DNA of 50,598 nucleotides from Clostridia bacterium (GCA_017938205.1 JAGBCA010000024.1:1-50598), one strand, 5' to 3'; counted from the stretch's first letter, positions 16,074-25,347 are shown. The notes: generated by a model from the sequence alone, not told the origin. Translations and numbers: made by a program.

Positions 16074-17588
16074 ATGAAAAAGTTTGCAAAGCTTCTCGGC
16101 TACGATCCCGTTGAGAAGCAAACCAACGTCAAGACCGAGATCATCGCCGGTATCGTAACCTTCCTGGCTATGGCTTACATCCTGACGGTTAACCCCGCAC
16201 AGATCCTTGTTGGCGCAGATCAGGCATATTGGCCTTCCGTATTCATTGCAACCGCGCTCGGTGCGATCATCGGTACGCTTATGATGGCCTTCGTCGCAAA
16301 GATGCCTCTTGCGCAGGCATCCGGTATGGGTCTGAACTCGCTGCTCGGCGGTCTTGTTGCTCTTTGGGCAGCCGGCACCTACGGCGTTCGCTTCACCCTC
16401 GGTCAGGCGTTCATGATGGTGCTGATCTCGGGTATTCTGTTCCTTGGCCTGACGCTGATCAAGATCAAGGGCAAGTCCTTCCGTGAGCTCGTATTCGACG
16501 GTATGCCCGTTGCCGTAAGAGGCGCGATCTCCGTTGGTATCGGTCTCTTCATCGCTTACATCGGCTTCCAGAACGCCGGCGTGATCGTTCACAATGATTA
16601 CACGCAAGTTGGCTTCGTTGACCTCACCAACTGGGGCGAGCAGACCGTAAACGTAGGCAATCCCGCTTCCTTCGCGGCAAAAACCGCCGTTGTTGCTCTG
16701 ATCGGCCTTTTCCTGATCGCTATCCTTGATAAGCTCAACGTAAAGGGCTCGGTTATCATCGGTATCCTCGGCGCAACCATTGTTGGTATTCCCTTCGGCG
16801 TAACCAATCTTTCCGTTCTTGCAGGCACCGAGACCGTTTCCTGGAAGTTCTGGGAAAACTTCGCAAACTTCTTCTCCGGTGAGCACACCGTATTCGGCTC
16901 CTTCCTTGACGTATTCAAGACCGGCCTCGTTCCCGAGGGCGGCAGCGTATTCACCGTGATCATGGTTATCATCACCATGTGCATGATCGATATGTTCGAC
17001 ACGATGGGCACCATCGTTGGCTGCTGCGGCGGTAACAGGATCCTCTCCGATGAGAACAACAAGCCCCACAACTACGACAAGATCATGATCTCCGACGCGG
17101 TCGCAACCTGCGCGGGCGCGATGCTCGGTACCTCCACGGTAACCACCTTCGTTGAGTCCGGTGCGGGCGTTTCCGCCGGCGGACGCACGGGTCTTACCTC
17201 CTTCACCACCGCTTGCATGTTCTTCCTTGCAATGTTTGCAATGCCTCTGTTCGCCGTTATCCCCGGCGCAGCCACTGCAGCCGCACTGATCTACGTCGGC
17301 GTTCTGATGATGAAGAACAACATTAAGGTGATCGACTTCTCCGATGCCATCAAGGCAACCTCTGCCTTCCTTACGATCGTTGTTATGGTTCTTTCCTACT
17401 CGATCACCAAGGGTATCGGTATCGGTCTTATCTCCTACACCCTTATGTCCGCGATCGCATACGTGATCGACGCGATCAAGTACGCAGCGACCAAGAAGGG
17501 CGAGGCTCCCAAGTGGAACGTTTCCGTGGTTGCCCTCGTTGTAACCGCGCTCTTCCTCGTTTACTTCTTCGTTCCCGTAACTCTGTAA
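16074..17588 (+). CDS. NCS2-family purine permease (AzgA/PbuG type)
   Basis: 504 residues, about twelve or more membrane segments. The start (LLGYDPVEKQTNVKTEIIAG then FLAMAYILTVNP) is the hallmark of the guanine/hypoxanthine branch of the nucleobase:cation symporters. QASGMGLNS lies near residue 80; DMFDTMGTIVG near 305 and FVESGAGVSAGGRTGLTS near 360 are family motifs. It imports a purine base with a proton. Codon use differs from its neighbours (many GTT, GGT, GTA and few rare choices), which suggests strong expression. Monocistronic, with its own promoter and terminator. Confidence 0.93.
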   Translation: MKKFAKLLGYDPVEKQTNVKTEIIAGIVTFLAMAYILTVNPAQILVGADQAYWPSVFIATALGAIIGTLMMAFVAKMPLAQASGMGLNSLLGGLVALWAAGTYGVRFTLGQAFMMVLISGILFLGLTLIKIKGKSFRELVFDGMPVAVRGAISVGIGLFIAYIGFQNAGVIVHNDYTQVGFVDLTNWGEQTVNVGNPASFAAKTAVVALIGLFLIAILDKLNVKGSVIIGILGATIVGIPFGVTNLSVLAGTETVSWKFWENFANFFSGEHTVFGSFLDVFKTGLVPEGGSVFTVIMVIITMCMIDMFDTMGTIVGCCGGNRILSDENNKPHNYDKIMISDAVATCAGAMLGTSTVTTFVESGAGVSAGGRTGLTSFTTACMFFLAMFAMPLFAVIPGAATAAALIYVGVLMMKNNIKVIDFSDAIKATSAFLTIVVMVLSYSITKGIGIGLISYTLMSAIAYVIDAIKYAATKKGEAPKWNVSVVALVVTALFLVYFFVPVTL

Positions 17589-17607
17589 TTTTTACAAAGC
17601 ATAAAAC

Positions 17608-17640
17608 AGCGGCGGCTCATCGAGCCGCCGCTTCGTTGTT
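17608..17640 (+). terminator. Terminator of the NCS2 permease gene
   Basis: A perfect 11-bp GC-rich stem (17608-17618 with 17622-17632), 3-base loop, then a T-rich stretch. Confidence 0.85.
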
Positions 17641-17688
17641 GTCAACAGTTTATATGCGAACGAAAGTCAACCCTTTTTAGTTCATTTG

Positions 17689-17697
17689 TGCTATAAT
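17689..17697 (+). promoter_or_regulatory. Extended -10 promoter of the small XRE gene
   Basis: TGCTATAAT is an extended -10 element. No good -35 box is seen at the usual distance. The leader would be about 18 bases. Confidence 0.6.
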
Positions 17698-17721
17698 TTT
17701 AAAAAAGCAAGGTGGTAAAAA

Positions 17722-17940
17722 ATGAGCGTATATCAAAGACTGCGCGATCTGCGCGAGGATGCAGACAAAAGCCAAGAACAGATCGCAAAAATCATAGGCA
17801 CCAGCCAATCCTACTATGCTCAATATGAAAACGGCAAAAGAGCCATTCCCTTTGATCGCATGGTCGAATTGGCAAAATACTACAACGTTTCTCTCGATTA
17901 CCTCGCAGGACTCATCGATACACCGAGAAAGCTGAAATAA
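17722..17940 (+). CDS. Small XRE-family regulator
   Basis: 72 residues, almost only a Cro/C1 helix-turn-helix (about 5-62): REDADKSQEQIAKIIGTSQ, then YYAQYENGKRAIP and ELAKYYNVSLDYLAGL. AAGGTGG lies 6 bases before the ATG. It converges on the membrane-protein operon (17983-20943) through a shared terminator and may control it or a distant target. A second small XRE gene (21133) flanks the other side of that operon. Confidence 0.9.
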   Translation: MSVYQRLRDLREDADKSQEQIAKIIGTSQSYYAQYENGKRAIPFDRMVELAKYYNVSLDYLAGLIDTPRKLK

Positions 17941-17944
17941 AAAA

Positions 17945-17986
17945 GGTAGATCAAGTTGCAAAAACTTGATCTACCCTCTTTTTTAG
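17945..17986. terminator. Bidirectional terminator
   Basis: A perfect 13-bp stem (17945-17957 with 17963-17975), 5-base loop, T-run after it on the plus strand and A-run before it. It overlaps the last bases of the minus-strand gene ending at 17983. Confidence 0.85.
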
Positions 17987-19035
17987 TAACATATCTGTCG
18001 CGCCTTTTTCTGCGGTGTGTATTGGAGCGCGGGCATACCGTAATTCACGATCATTGCACCCGCGATCATAATCATACAAGGAAGCAAATCGTTTCTCACC
18101 AAGGAGAAAATACGATTTAAAAGCATCTCCGACCACGAAAGCTCAATATTTCCAAGCCCGCAATAAACCGTAATAACGATTCGGCAAATCGCGATCACGA
18201 TTACGAAGATCAAACGGCTGCGCAGCGCCCAGGCGGTATTGCTGTATTCATCCTCGGAATTATCCCAGTTTTTAACGATGCAGTTAAACGTGCGAAGGAT
18301 CATGGTCGTTCCGATCAAAAGTACGATAGGCTCGATCAAATATATGTATATCGCGTAGATCACATAACGATCCGCTCCCATCTCAACCATAATAGACAAA
18401 AGACCGAGATCATAAATAATATCGCGGAAAAGCGGTGAGGTCAACGCATGCAAAGCATAGAAAACACACGCCACCATCAAAAGCAACCGCACCGCATTAA
18501 AAATTGAATACGAGATCTTCGCAGGTAATGCAGAAACGGTAAAATACGTATTCACAAAGGCGGCAGCAATCAAAAGCACAACCGCCAATATAAACAGAGC
18601 AACTGTATAAGCTGTAGCCTCACAATCGAGAGTCAGCCGACCGACAAAAACAAACACCAACACCGAAAAATGAATGCCAATGTGTGTCTTTAATACCTTG
18701 GAAAAGCTCGCCGATCGTCCCTCGTCATCCCTTGCCGCATCAAAAATCTCCTTGCGAAGCGACAGAAGAAAAAAGATCTTTTTTATCATATAGATCAAAA
18801 AGCAAAGATAAAATACACCGATCATTGCTTGAGCCAAACAATTGTATATACCGGAAACAGTTTCATACATATCCGTATCTACGATTGCAAAAACCATTCC
18901 TATCGCCTCGAATATGGAAACCTGCTTCGTGCCATCTATTAAAAAAGCGCCGTATAAAGCATTCGCAATACCAAGCAAAGAAGCGATCAGCATTAAAAGA
19001 TATAGCACACGTGTACCGATTTTATATATCTTCAT
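17983..19035 (-). CDS. Multi-pass membrane protein, unknown
   Basis: 350 residues with about eight hydrophobic segments, loops rich in charged residues near 95-110 and 255-270, and a basic C-terminal tail. I do not recognise a family. It is the last gene of a three-gene operon: its start is 15 bases past the stop of the exported-protein gene, with GGAGGG before the ATG. Its AT-rich codons match the other two genes and differ from the sugar genes nearby. It could be the membrane partner of the exported protein. Confidence 0.75.
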   Translation of the reverse strand: MKIYKIGTRVLYLLMLIASLLGIANALYGAFLIDGTKQVSIFEAIGMVFAIVDTDMYETVSGIYNCLAQAMIGVFYLCFLIYMIKKIFFLLSLRKEIFDAARDDEGRSASFSKVLKTHIGIHFSVLVFVFVGRLTLDCEATAYTVALFILAVVLLIAAAFVNTYFTVSALPAKISYSIFNAVRLLLMVACVFYALHALTSPLFRDIIYDLGLLSIMVEMGADRYVIYAIYIYLIEPIVLLIGTTMILRTFNCIVKNWDNSEDEYSNTAWALRSRLIFVIVIAICRIVITVYCGLGNIELSWSEMLLNRIFSLVRNDLLPCMIMIAGAMIVNYGMPALQYTPQKKARQICY

Positions 19036-19050
19036 TCACAAGCCCTCCGA

Positions 19051-20022
19051 TCACATCAAATCACCAAGATCGTAGACCGTGGAGGGATCCAGCTCCGGAA
19101 CCACGGTGTTATTGATATTGGTGAGATAGATCTGTTGCTCACTGTTTACCAGATAATGAATAGCCATGCCATCGATGGTAGCATCATAATCCATTTCGTT
19201 GGATAAATCAATGCTCGGTCTTTCCGACTCTGAAAGATCCACCTTCAAAAATCCGTCAACCGCGTTCAATTCTCCAAACACCACGCCCAGCCCCGTCATA
19301 TCAGGCGACTGACTGTATTGGTCGTGTGCAAACGCCTCAAACGCAACCTTGTTCATCGTATACAGTGTACCGTTCTTACCAAAGGCAGTATCACGCTGCT
19401 CATTGATATAAACCTCAAATGCAGTGAAAAATCCATACGTTTTTCCAAGAAGCTGCGAGAACAATTCACTCATATCCATGATTCCGGAAAAAGAATCCAG
19501 CGATATCCATTTATCAAGAAGAACCCCAATCCCTTCGGCGCCGGGCATCTGCAAATAATTATATTTTATAAACCATCCGGCATCCTTATCGTAATAAACG
19601 GCAAAGCCTAAGGACATACTGTAATTGTTTTCCGCCATCGTATTATCCGTCATATTGATATCGCCGCTACCTTCAAGGTACAGCCGATCTCCGCCGTTAT
19701 CGATATACCACGTTTCTTCACCCCGAACGTCCATTTGCATAACCTGCGAGCTGCAGGTAATCGTAGCACTCTGCTCATACGCGCCGCCAAACGTCACGGA
19801 ATCATAGCTCGTCTCGCCCGGCTCGCTCGCAGAAGCCGTTCCGGACAAAAATTCCATATTCGTCATAGCGACAACGCCATCAATCACCGTGGCAAGCTCC
19901 TCCATATTGGTTACGGTTTCGCTCGTTCCTTTGCCCTTTCCGGCCATAGGAGCATCATAGTTGATCAGCACCGCCGTAACAAAACACGCCAAACACAAAA
20001 CGATGGATATGTATTTCTTCAT
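19051..20022 (-). CDS. Exported or membrane-anchored protein, unknown
   Basis: 323 residues with an N-terminal hydrophobic segment (about 5-21) after two lysines. A lipobox is not convincing, so it is either cleaved by signal peptidase I or anchored. The mature part is acidic, rich in Tyr, Met and Ser, and mostly beta-predicted by eye (SYDSVTFGGAYEQSATITC, WYIDNGGDRLYLEGSGDI), resembling lipoprotein-like sensor folds that bind small ligands, but no family is recognised. It lies between two membrane-protein genes in one operon. Confidence 0.72.
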   Translation of the reverse strand: MKKYISIVLCLACFVTAVLINYDAPMAGKGKGTSETVTNMEELATVIDGVVAMTNMEFLSGTASASEPGETSYDSVTFGGAYEQSATITCSSQVMQMDVRGEETWYIDNGGDRLYLEGSGDINMTDNTMAENNYSMSLGFAVYYDKDAGWFIKYNYLQMPGAEGIGVLLDKWISLDSFSGIMDMSELFSQLLGKTYGFFTAFEVYINEQRDTAFGKNGTLYTMNKVAFEAFAHDQYSQSPDMTGLGVVFGELNAVDGFLKVDLSESERPSIDLSNEMDYDATIDGMAIHYLVNSEQQIYLTNINNTVVPELDPSTVYDLGDLM

Positions 20023-20064
20023 TTATCTTGTTTCCTTTCTCTGACCTTTTGTTTTATATGTCAA

Positions 20065-20943
20065 TTAAAGTATTCTCGAACGTGATTTCCAGTATTTATA
20101 CTTCGTACGGCCGCAAAACGGACATGTGGAGGTGCTCGTAGTGTCGGTATACTTATAAACTCCATCAAACGTAGTTTTTCCCGGCACATATTGATCATAT
20201 TCAACGCTCGCACGCTCGTCGCCGTACTGCACGGCCGCCGTTTCTCTTGTCCAATGCCCGGACGTTTCAGAAAATTCTGCACGTGTATAGCTCGCACCGT
20301 ACCTCAGCTTGCCAGACATAATATTTGCCCTGCGGCATTTTATGCAAGTTTTTTCAAGAAAAACGGGCAGACAGTATATCGTTTGAAATACAATTGCCAA
20401 AGAATAAACAAAAAACAAATAATTCATATCAGGCGAATTTACCGCAGATATCCCTTCTGCTTCATATAAAAAGCTGAGAATACCGAAGCCTAAACGTTGC
20501 TCCAACGCAAAAAGGCCTGCCTCCGTTTTATTTGTAAAAATCCCAAAAAAGATATCATATTCAAAAAGATTGCTGAATCCTCCAATAAGGAGCGACCCGA
20601 ACACCAAAATTAAGCACACAGAATAAACGCTGAAATAAGTCGTTCTTTTTTGTCCGTATAATTCCTGCAACAGCCAATACGGAATATCGCTGTAAATAAA
20701 AAAGCCCACAACGAAGAAAAAAGCAACAACCGAGGCAACCAAAACCACTATGATAGTGACTAGCATATTATGAAACAAAGAATCTATCAAAGCACCGACA
20801 ATAAGAGCGGCAAAGCTATATACTACAGCCACAACAGTAAATAATACGCTTAACAAAACCAATGCTAAAATAGGATGTCCTTTAAATTGGAATGTATCCT
20901 TTCGTTTTTTTGTTTTCTTTGCTTTTTTAACTTGTTCGCTCAT
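20065..20943 (-). CDS. Membrane protein with cytoplasmic zinc-ribbon tail
   Basis: 292 residues from the ATG at 20943 (GGGAG 6 bases upstream; the longer ORF start lacks one). A Lys-rich N terminus (KKAKKTKKRKD) is followed by four or five membrane segments up to about residue 200, then a polar tail with two CxxC pairs (CIKCRR near 203 and CPFCGR near 275) that can form a zinc ribbon. The Lys-rich N terminus suggests a cytoplasmic N end. No family recognised. It heads the three-gene operon, divergent from the XRE gene at 21133. Confidence 0.74.
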   Translation of the reverse strand: MSEQVKKAKKTKKRKDTFQFKGHPILALVLLSVLFTVVAVVYSFAALIVGALIDSLFHNMLVTIIVVLVASVVAFFFVVGFFIYSDIPYWLLQELYGQKRTTYFSVYSVCLILVFGSLLIGGFSNLFEYDIFFGIFTNKTEAGLFALEQRLGFGILSFLYEAEGISAVNSPDMNYLFFVYSLAIVFQTIYCLPVFLEKTCIKCRRANIMSGKLRYGASYTRAEFSETSGHWTRETAAVQYGDERASVEYDQYVPGKTTFDGVYKYTDTTSTSTCPFCGRTKYKYWKSRSRIL

Positions 20944-21037
20944 GATTATCTCCCTCTTTGATACAAGTTTTTTTGACCCAAACAACCAAAATTAAAAAAT
21001 GCAATATACCTCTACCACGTTTTAATGTTTTTAATTT

Positions 21038-21074
21038 GGGCTATTTATAGCCTTGATTGTATCATATATAGCCC
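21038..21074. promoter_or_regulatory. Candidate operator between divergent genes
   Basis: GGGCTAT at 21038 and ATAGCCC ending at 21074 form an inverted repeat; the left half is also part of a 15-base palindrome GGGCTATTTATAGCC (21038-21052). It lies in the short region between the membrane operon and the XRE gene and is the best site for that regulator. Confidence 0.55.
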
Positions 21075-21132
21075 ATTTTGTCAAGGGGTTTGGAATATAA
21101 TAGTACATAATGTCGAAAACACGGAGGACGTT

Positions 21133-21375
21133 ATGAACACCTATTCTGCAGTGAAAAACCGCTTGCTACAGCTCCTTGGAGAAAAGAAAATGTCCATTCA
21201 CAAGCTTGCCATGGAATCCGCAGTTGCCCCCTCGTCGATCAAAAATATTCTATACGGCAAAAGCAAAAATCCCGGAATCGTGACGATAAAAATGCTATGT
21301 GACGGCTTGGGCATCTCCTTGACCGAGTTTTTTAATACGGAAGCCTTCGCATCCCTTGAACAGGAGATAAAATAA
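21133..21375 (+). CDS. Small XRE-family regulator
   Basis: 80 residues from the ATG at 21133, which has CGGAGGA just upstream; the longer ORF from 21025 starts in the promoter region. The Cro/C1 helix-turn-helix spans about 8-68 (EKKMSIHKLAMESAVAPSSIKNILYGKSKNP, split here only by reading). It resembles the regulator at 2453, including the ISLTEFF / ISMAEFF end of the domain. It is divergent from the three-gene membrane operon and probably represses it and itself. Confidence 0.88.
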   Translation: MNTYSAVKNRLLQLLGEKKMSIHKLAMESAVAPSSIKNILYGKSKNPGIVTIKMLCDGLGISLTEFFNTEAFASLEQEIK

Positions 21376-21416
21376 AAAACGAGGGCAGTTCAAGCTTTGC
21401 AGCTTGGGCTGTCCTC
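21370..21416 (-). terminator. Terminator of the amidotransferase/hexosaminidase operon
   Basis: A 15-bp stem with three G-T pairs (21381-21395 with 21402-21416) followed on the minus strand by GTTTTTTATTTT. It sits between the convergent XRE and GNAT genes. Confidence 0.75.
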
Positions 21417-21498
21417 AAGTATATAAAAAAATCAAGCGTAGCTATCTTTTTATATTCCCCCACGCTTTTGATTGCATCCACATACATCTCTCGCTTTT

Positions 21499-22311
21499 TT
21501 ATATCGACTCTACCGTGCAAAGATCTCCGCACAGCTCGTAGCCGATCGAGGTGTAACACGCATTGGAGGCGGGGTTGCTCGCATCCGTATAGAGGATCGC
21601 GCGCTTGCCCATGGATAAAATGCGCTTTGTCACCGCGTGCACAAGATTGGCGGCGTATCCCTTGCGGCGCGCATCCCGCTTCGTATACACCTTGCCAACG
21701 TGCATTCCGTTCGGAAGAGTGCCGATGCGGCAGGAGGCCACCGCCTCTCCGTTTTCCTTTCGCCAAAGGAAAAAATATTGCTCCGCAATCATCTCCCGCC
21801 CCTGCGCCCGAAGAACCTCCACAGGTAACGGATCAATGCCGGTCTCCTCCTGAAATGCGAGCAAAAGCTCCGTGACCTCCGCTTCATCTGCAGCACACGC
21901 CACGCACATTTTCCCGTCCACCGCACGACGCGGCTCCACCGGCGTTTCGCACCGATAGGCGCAAATATCCGTTTTGATCCGCAAAGTAAAACCGTCCTGC
22001 CTTGCACGGCCGATCAGATATTCGGCCATGGTGCGTTTTACGTTGAAGGTATGATCGCCGAAAAAGCCGAAATGCTCCCGAAGCGCAGCATATATGCACG
22101 CCTTTTCCTCCTCGGTTACGTCCTCTTCGTTCCAGATCCAGATCGGATACGGATGCGAGGAATGACAGATCACGATCCGCGCCCCATCCGTCAGCGTTAA
22201 GGCGCATTTGCCGCGCAGAATGCGCGCAAGGACCGAAAAGCAGTCGATCTCTTTTTCAAGTATGCGAAGATCGATCTCGCATTTTTGGTTTTTATATTCC
22301 TTCAGCTTCAT
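21499..22311 (-). CDS. GNAT-family N-acetyltransferase
   Basis: 270 residues. The C-terminal half is a GNAT domain: VASCRIGTLPNGMHVGKVYT (beta4), then the acetyl-CoA loop RDARRKGYAANLVHAVTKR near 217-235 and NPASNACYTSIGYELCGDL at the end. The N-terminal half is a second, more divergent region. The start codon overlaps the stop of the hexosaminidase gene in ATGA, so translation is coupled; this fixes the start at 22311. Following a GH20-like enzyme and an amidotransferase-like protein, an amino-sugar substrate is possible, but inferred. Confidence 0.87.
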   Translation of the reverse strand: MKLKEYKNQKCEIDLRILEKEIDCFSVLARILRGKCALTLTDGARIVICHSSHPYPIWIWNEEDVTEEEKACIYAALREHFGFFGDHTFNVKRTMAEYLIGRARQDGFTLRIKTDICAYRCETPVEPRRAVDGKMCVACAADEAEVTELLLAFQEETGIDPLPVEVLRAQGREMIAEQYFFLWRKENGEAVASCRIGTLPNGMHVGKVYTKRDARRKGYAANLVHAVTKRILSMGKRAILYTDASNPASNACYTSIGYELCGDLCTVESI

Positions 22312-24221
22312 TTCCGAACCCACGCAAAGGCGACCTCGCCCGTGCATTTTTCATTCTTCACAAAGCGAATGCTTTCCACCTCACCCGTCACGGGGATCGC
22401 GATACGGTATGCAAAGGTATCCTTGCCGATCAAGGGCAGAGCCGTTCCGATCGGCTCAAACGAAACGGCGCGGTCAGAAAGTGCGGTGCGAAGCTTTTCC
22501 ATATCCTTGATCGCAGGGCCGATGTTTTCACCCCAAACCACGGGATAGAGAGATTTTTCGCCGTTTTTGTAGGTGATCTCGTAGTCACCGATGTAGAAAT
22601 CCTCGCGGATCACGCGAAAACCGCAGTCAAAGGAATAGTGGTCGATCGCAAAATCGCAGGTGTGGTCTACAAGAATATGCGGTGCGGCGAGAGCTTCCTT
22701 ATTGAAGAGAGCAAACATTTCCTCCGCCACCTTGCGATAGAGCGGCTCCTTATTTCCCTCGTTGTAATCCTTGTCCCAAGCCACGTGCGCACCGAAGAAA
22801 AGGCGGAACAGATGCCCCTCACGCTGTGCGGAAATGGGATCCACGTTGCCCCAGTTGGAAACCGAGAAGCCAAGGCTTCCCGTCTTCGTGGTTCGGCGGC
22901 GCATATCGCGGAAGCGATCGGGCGCACAGTTGCCGAAGAGGGTACAAAATCCTTTGGCGGCATGCGTATCCTCATGCATCTCTCCCTCAAAGTAGGACCA
23001 GCTGGAGATCTCAAGATCCGAGGGCAGATTTTCAAGGCAGCTCGCCGTTTCCTCCACGAACCAAGCCTCGGTGCTCGGATGCTCCTTTACGTACTCCAAA
23101 AACTCGGGCACGGATCGGCACATAAAGCCGCGCCAAGGATAGGTCTTTTCCTTAAACGTAACGGTTCTGCCGTTTTCCTGCGGCAGACGGACATGGAAGG
23201 CGGGATTGCCGCCATGCCAAGCCTTAGAAACCTTATCGCCCCAAAGCATGGTTTTCACGCCGCGGGAGGCAAGAAAATCGCGGATCTTCGTCAGATCCCC
23301 TGCCAGCAGATCGGCGGCTCTTTTGCCCTTACAGCGCGGGCAACGGCCAAGCACGTAAAGCTCGTCGTGACCAACGTTGATACGCTTCGGCTTAAAGATC
23401 TCGATCATATCGTCGAAGATCTCAAAGAGCATCTTATAATAATCGGGATTGGAGGGGCAGCAAACGTCGGGATAGTGATCCTCGGGCACCTCGGCAAATT
23501 CGGGATGCTTATAAAGCAGATAATCCGAATGCGAAAGGCAAGGCATCTCGGGAATGATCTCAATGCCGCGCGCATACGCATAATCTCTGATTTCACAAAG
23601 CTCTTCTACCGAAAGCACCTTTCCGCCGCCGCTCTCCACGTGGATAGAGTTTTTTGGATAGATAAAGGAACGCGCAATGTCACGGGTAAAGCCGTTTCTC
23701 TGTGCAAAAATCGCGCAAAGCTCCTCCCAGCCCTCATTGATTTCGGGATGCGACTTGTATTCTGCCGCGCCGACAAGCTCGATTGTCAACGTATTGTAAC
23801 CGAGGTAAAGAATCATATCCATCACGCGTTTGTAGCCTGCAATGTCATCCTTCGGGGGAAGATAGGTCTTGTAGCCGCGCATCTGCATATACGCACGGCC
23901 GTAGATCATACCCCCACCGATACCGCCGTCATAATTGCGCAGGATCTCATACAACGCATAGATCTTGCTGATCTCGTTCGTGAAGTAAACGGTCACGCCG
24001 TCCTCGCAAACGATCAGATAGCGGTCAAAGCCATCGGGCAAGGCTTCGCCAAAGAAGCTCTCCGCCTTTTCTTCTATCTCTTTTGTCAGAGGAAAAAAGG
24101 CAAGTGTGCTTCCCTCTCCCTCGGCAAATTTTGCGAGGATCGCATCCAAATGCTCTGCACCGAGCGCCGTTTTTTTGATACGGATCTTTTTATTTAAAGT
24201 TAGTTTTTTTAATGTACTCAT
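22308..24221 (-). CDS. GH20-like beta-N-acetylhexosaminidase
   Basis: 637 residues, no signal peptide. An N-terminal region (about 1-105) resembles the GH20b domain. The barrel begins at MQMRGYKTYLPPKDDIAGY near 112 and carries the Asp-Glu pair of GH20 in INVGHDELY near 280-288, preceded by IPEMPCLSHSDY. CPRCKG follows, a CxxC not general in the family. The C-terminal 130 residues look like a beta-sandwich. GH20 enzymes remove terminal GlcNAc or GalNAc by substrate-assisted catalysis. Lack of a signal suggests imported chitobiose- or glycan-derived substrates. Co-transcribed with the GATase-like gene 21 bases upstream. Confidence 0.85.
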   Translation of the reverse strand: MSTLKKLTLNKKIRIKKTALGAEHLDAILAKFAEGEGSTLAFFPLTKEIEEKAESFFGEALPDGFDRYLIVCEDGVTVYFTNEISKIYALYEILRNYDGGIGGGMIYGRAYMQMRGYKTYLPPKDDIAGYKRVMDMILYLGYNTLTIELVGAAEYKSHPEINEGWEELCAIFAQRNGFTRDIARSFIYPKNSIHVESGGGKVLSVEELCEIRDYAYARGIEIIPEMPCLSHSDYLLYKHPEFAEVPEDHYPDVCCPSNPDYYKMLFEIFDDMIEIFKPKRINVGHDELYVLGRCPRCKGKRAADLLAGDLTKIRDFLASRGVKTMLWGDKVSKAWHGGNPAFHVRLPQENGRTVTFKEKTYPWRGFMCRSVPEFLEYVKEHPSTEAWFVEETASCLENLPSDLEISSWSYFEGEMHEDTHAAKGFCTLFGNCAPDRFRDMRRRTTKTGSLGFSVSNWGNVDPISAQREGHLFRLFFGAHVAWDKDYNEGNKEPLYRKVAEEMFALFNKEALAAPHILVDHTCDFAIDHYSFDCGFRVIREDFYIGDYEITYKNGEKSLYPVVWGENIGPAIKDMEKLRTALSDRAVSFEPIGTALPLIGKDTFAYRIAIPVTGEVESIRFVKNEKCTGEVAFAWVRK

Positions 24222-24242
24222 AGGTATAACCCCCTCATTATG

Positions 24243-25289
24243 TCAACAATTCTTGTCAAGATGCATGTAAATACGCTGCTTTTCTCCTGTAGGCACCCAT
24301 CTTGTTTCGCTATGCAAGCGTCCTTCTCTATAAAGCTGATAGAGCACCTCGTAGCCAAGCTGTGCGCGCTGGGTTTGGGAATGCTTTTCGGGCCAGATGT
24401 CCGCGAAATTCTTAGTGATATACACCTCCACCTCGGGATAGGTGGTCTCCTTCTCCATCAGGAGCGCCTCGATCTGCCGATATGCCTCGGCAAACACCTT
24501 CGGCGTGATCTCTGCCACCTTCTCGCCCTGATGGCACACGTCCGTCACCGTCACTTGACCGCGCTCGATGATGCAAACGTTTGCAAGCGGCAAGGACATA
24601 CTCTTTTCCTGCAACGCATCGGGGAAAGCAAAGCGGCTGGTGGCAATATAGGTCTCGCCCTCGCCGATCGCATAGTTCATCGGGGTGGAAACCCTCTGCG
24701 CGTAAATGCGATCCGGTGCATCCGCCGTGATCAGAACCGAAACGAGATCCATATAGAAGGTCTCGCTGGCAAGGCTCATCGCCGCCTCATGCGAAAGCCC
24801 CGCGTTCACTCTGTCCTCAAAAAAGTTAACGAACGCCTCGCCGACTGCGACCGTCTCTCCGCTCGAAAGCGTGGGATACGAGCCACTCTCCTGCGAGAGC
24901 TTCACGGCAGAAAGAAAGCGATGCCCTCTCTCTACCAGACCGTCACAGATCGCTCTTCTGCGCACGCGCTCATCGGTGGGAACGCAGCTGCCGCCGTTAT
25001 GCACGGAGGCCACGCGCTCACTCGTGGAAATATGCGGATGCCCGAAATGCAGATGATCGCCGCCGGGGCGCGAATGAATGATACCGACGGTGCCGGGTAG
25101 ATCCATCGCATCCGTCTCGCGAAGCAGGGTTTCTACGTCACCAACGACCTTTCGCCAGTGTATTTTTTCCTCGTGGATCGTGGCAATGCCCGTGGACATA
25201 CCGCCATCGTAAAACTCCTGCCTCTTCAGCATTTCTATCAAGATCGGTGCGGCACGTCTTTGCCCCGCATAGCCTGCAATGTTACACAT
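24243..25289 (-). CDS. Class II glutamine amidotransferase-like protein
   Basis: 348 residues starting MCNIAGYAG, so Cys2 becomes the N-terminal nucleophile; the ATG at 25289 has AAGGAG upstream, unlike the longer ORF. The N-terminal 200 residues match the GATase type II (Ntn) domain as in GlmS or PurF (HSRPGGDHLHFGHPH, SVHNGGS, PMNYAIGEGETYIATSRFAF). No sugar-isomerase or phosphoribosyl domain follows; the C-terminal 110 residues are of unknown type. It could supply ammonia or hydrolyse an amide. It leads the operon with a hexosaminidase and an acetyltransferase, from a promoter with an operator-like palindrome. Confidence 0.82.
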   Translation of the reverse strand: MCNIAGYAGQRRAAPILIEMLKRQEFYDGGMSTGIATIHEEKIHWRKVVGDVETLLRETDAMDLPGTVGIIHSRPGGDHLHFGHPHISTSERVASVHNGGSCVPTDERVRRRAICDGLVERGHRFLSAVKLSQESGSYPTLSSGETVAVGEAFVNFFEDRVNAGLSHEAAMSLASETFYMDLVSVLITADAPDRIYAQRVSTPMNYAIGEGETYIATSRFAFPDALQEKSMSLPLANVCIIERGQVTVTDVCHQGEKVAEITPKVFAEAYRQIEALLMEKETTYPEVEVYITKNFADIWPEKHSQTQRAQLGYEVLYQLYREGRLHSETRWVPTGEKQRIYMHLDKNC

Positions 25290-25347
25290 AAATTTTCTCC
25301 TTTTCAATCTATTATCAAGTGAACCATACGTGAGTCATGCTTTATCA

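Noticed and set aside
17722-17940. Antitoxin of a toxin-antitoxin pair
   Set aside because: It is a lone XRE gene; no small toxin gene is next to it on the same strand.
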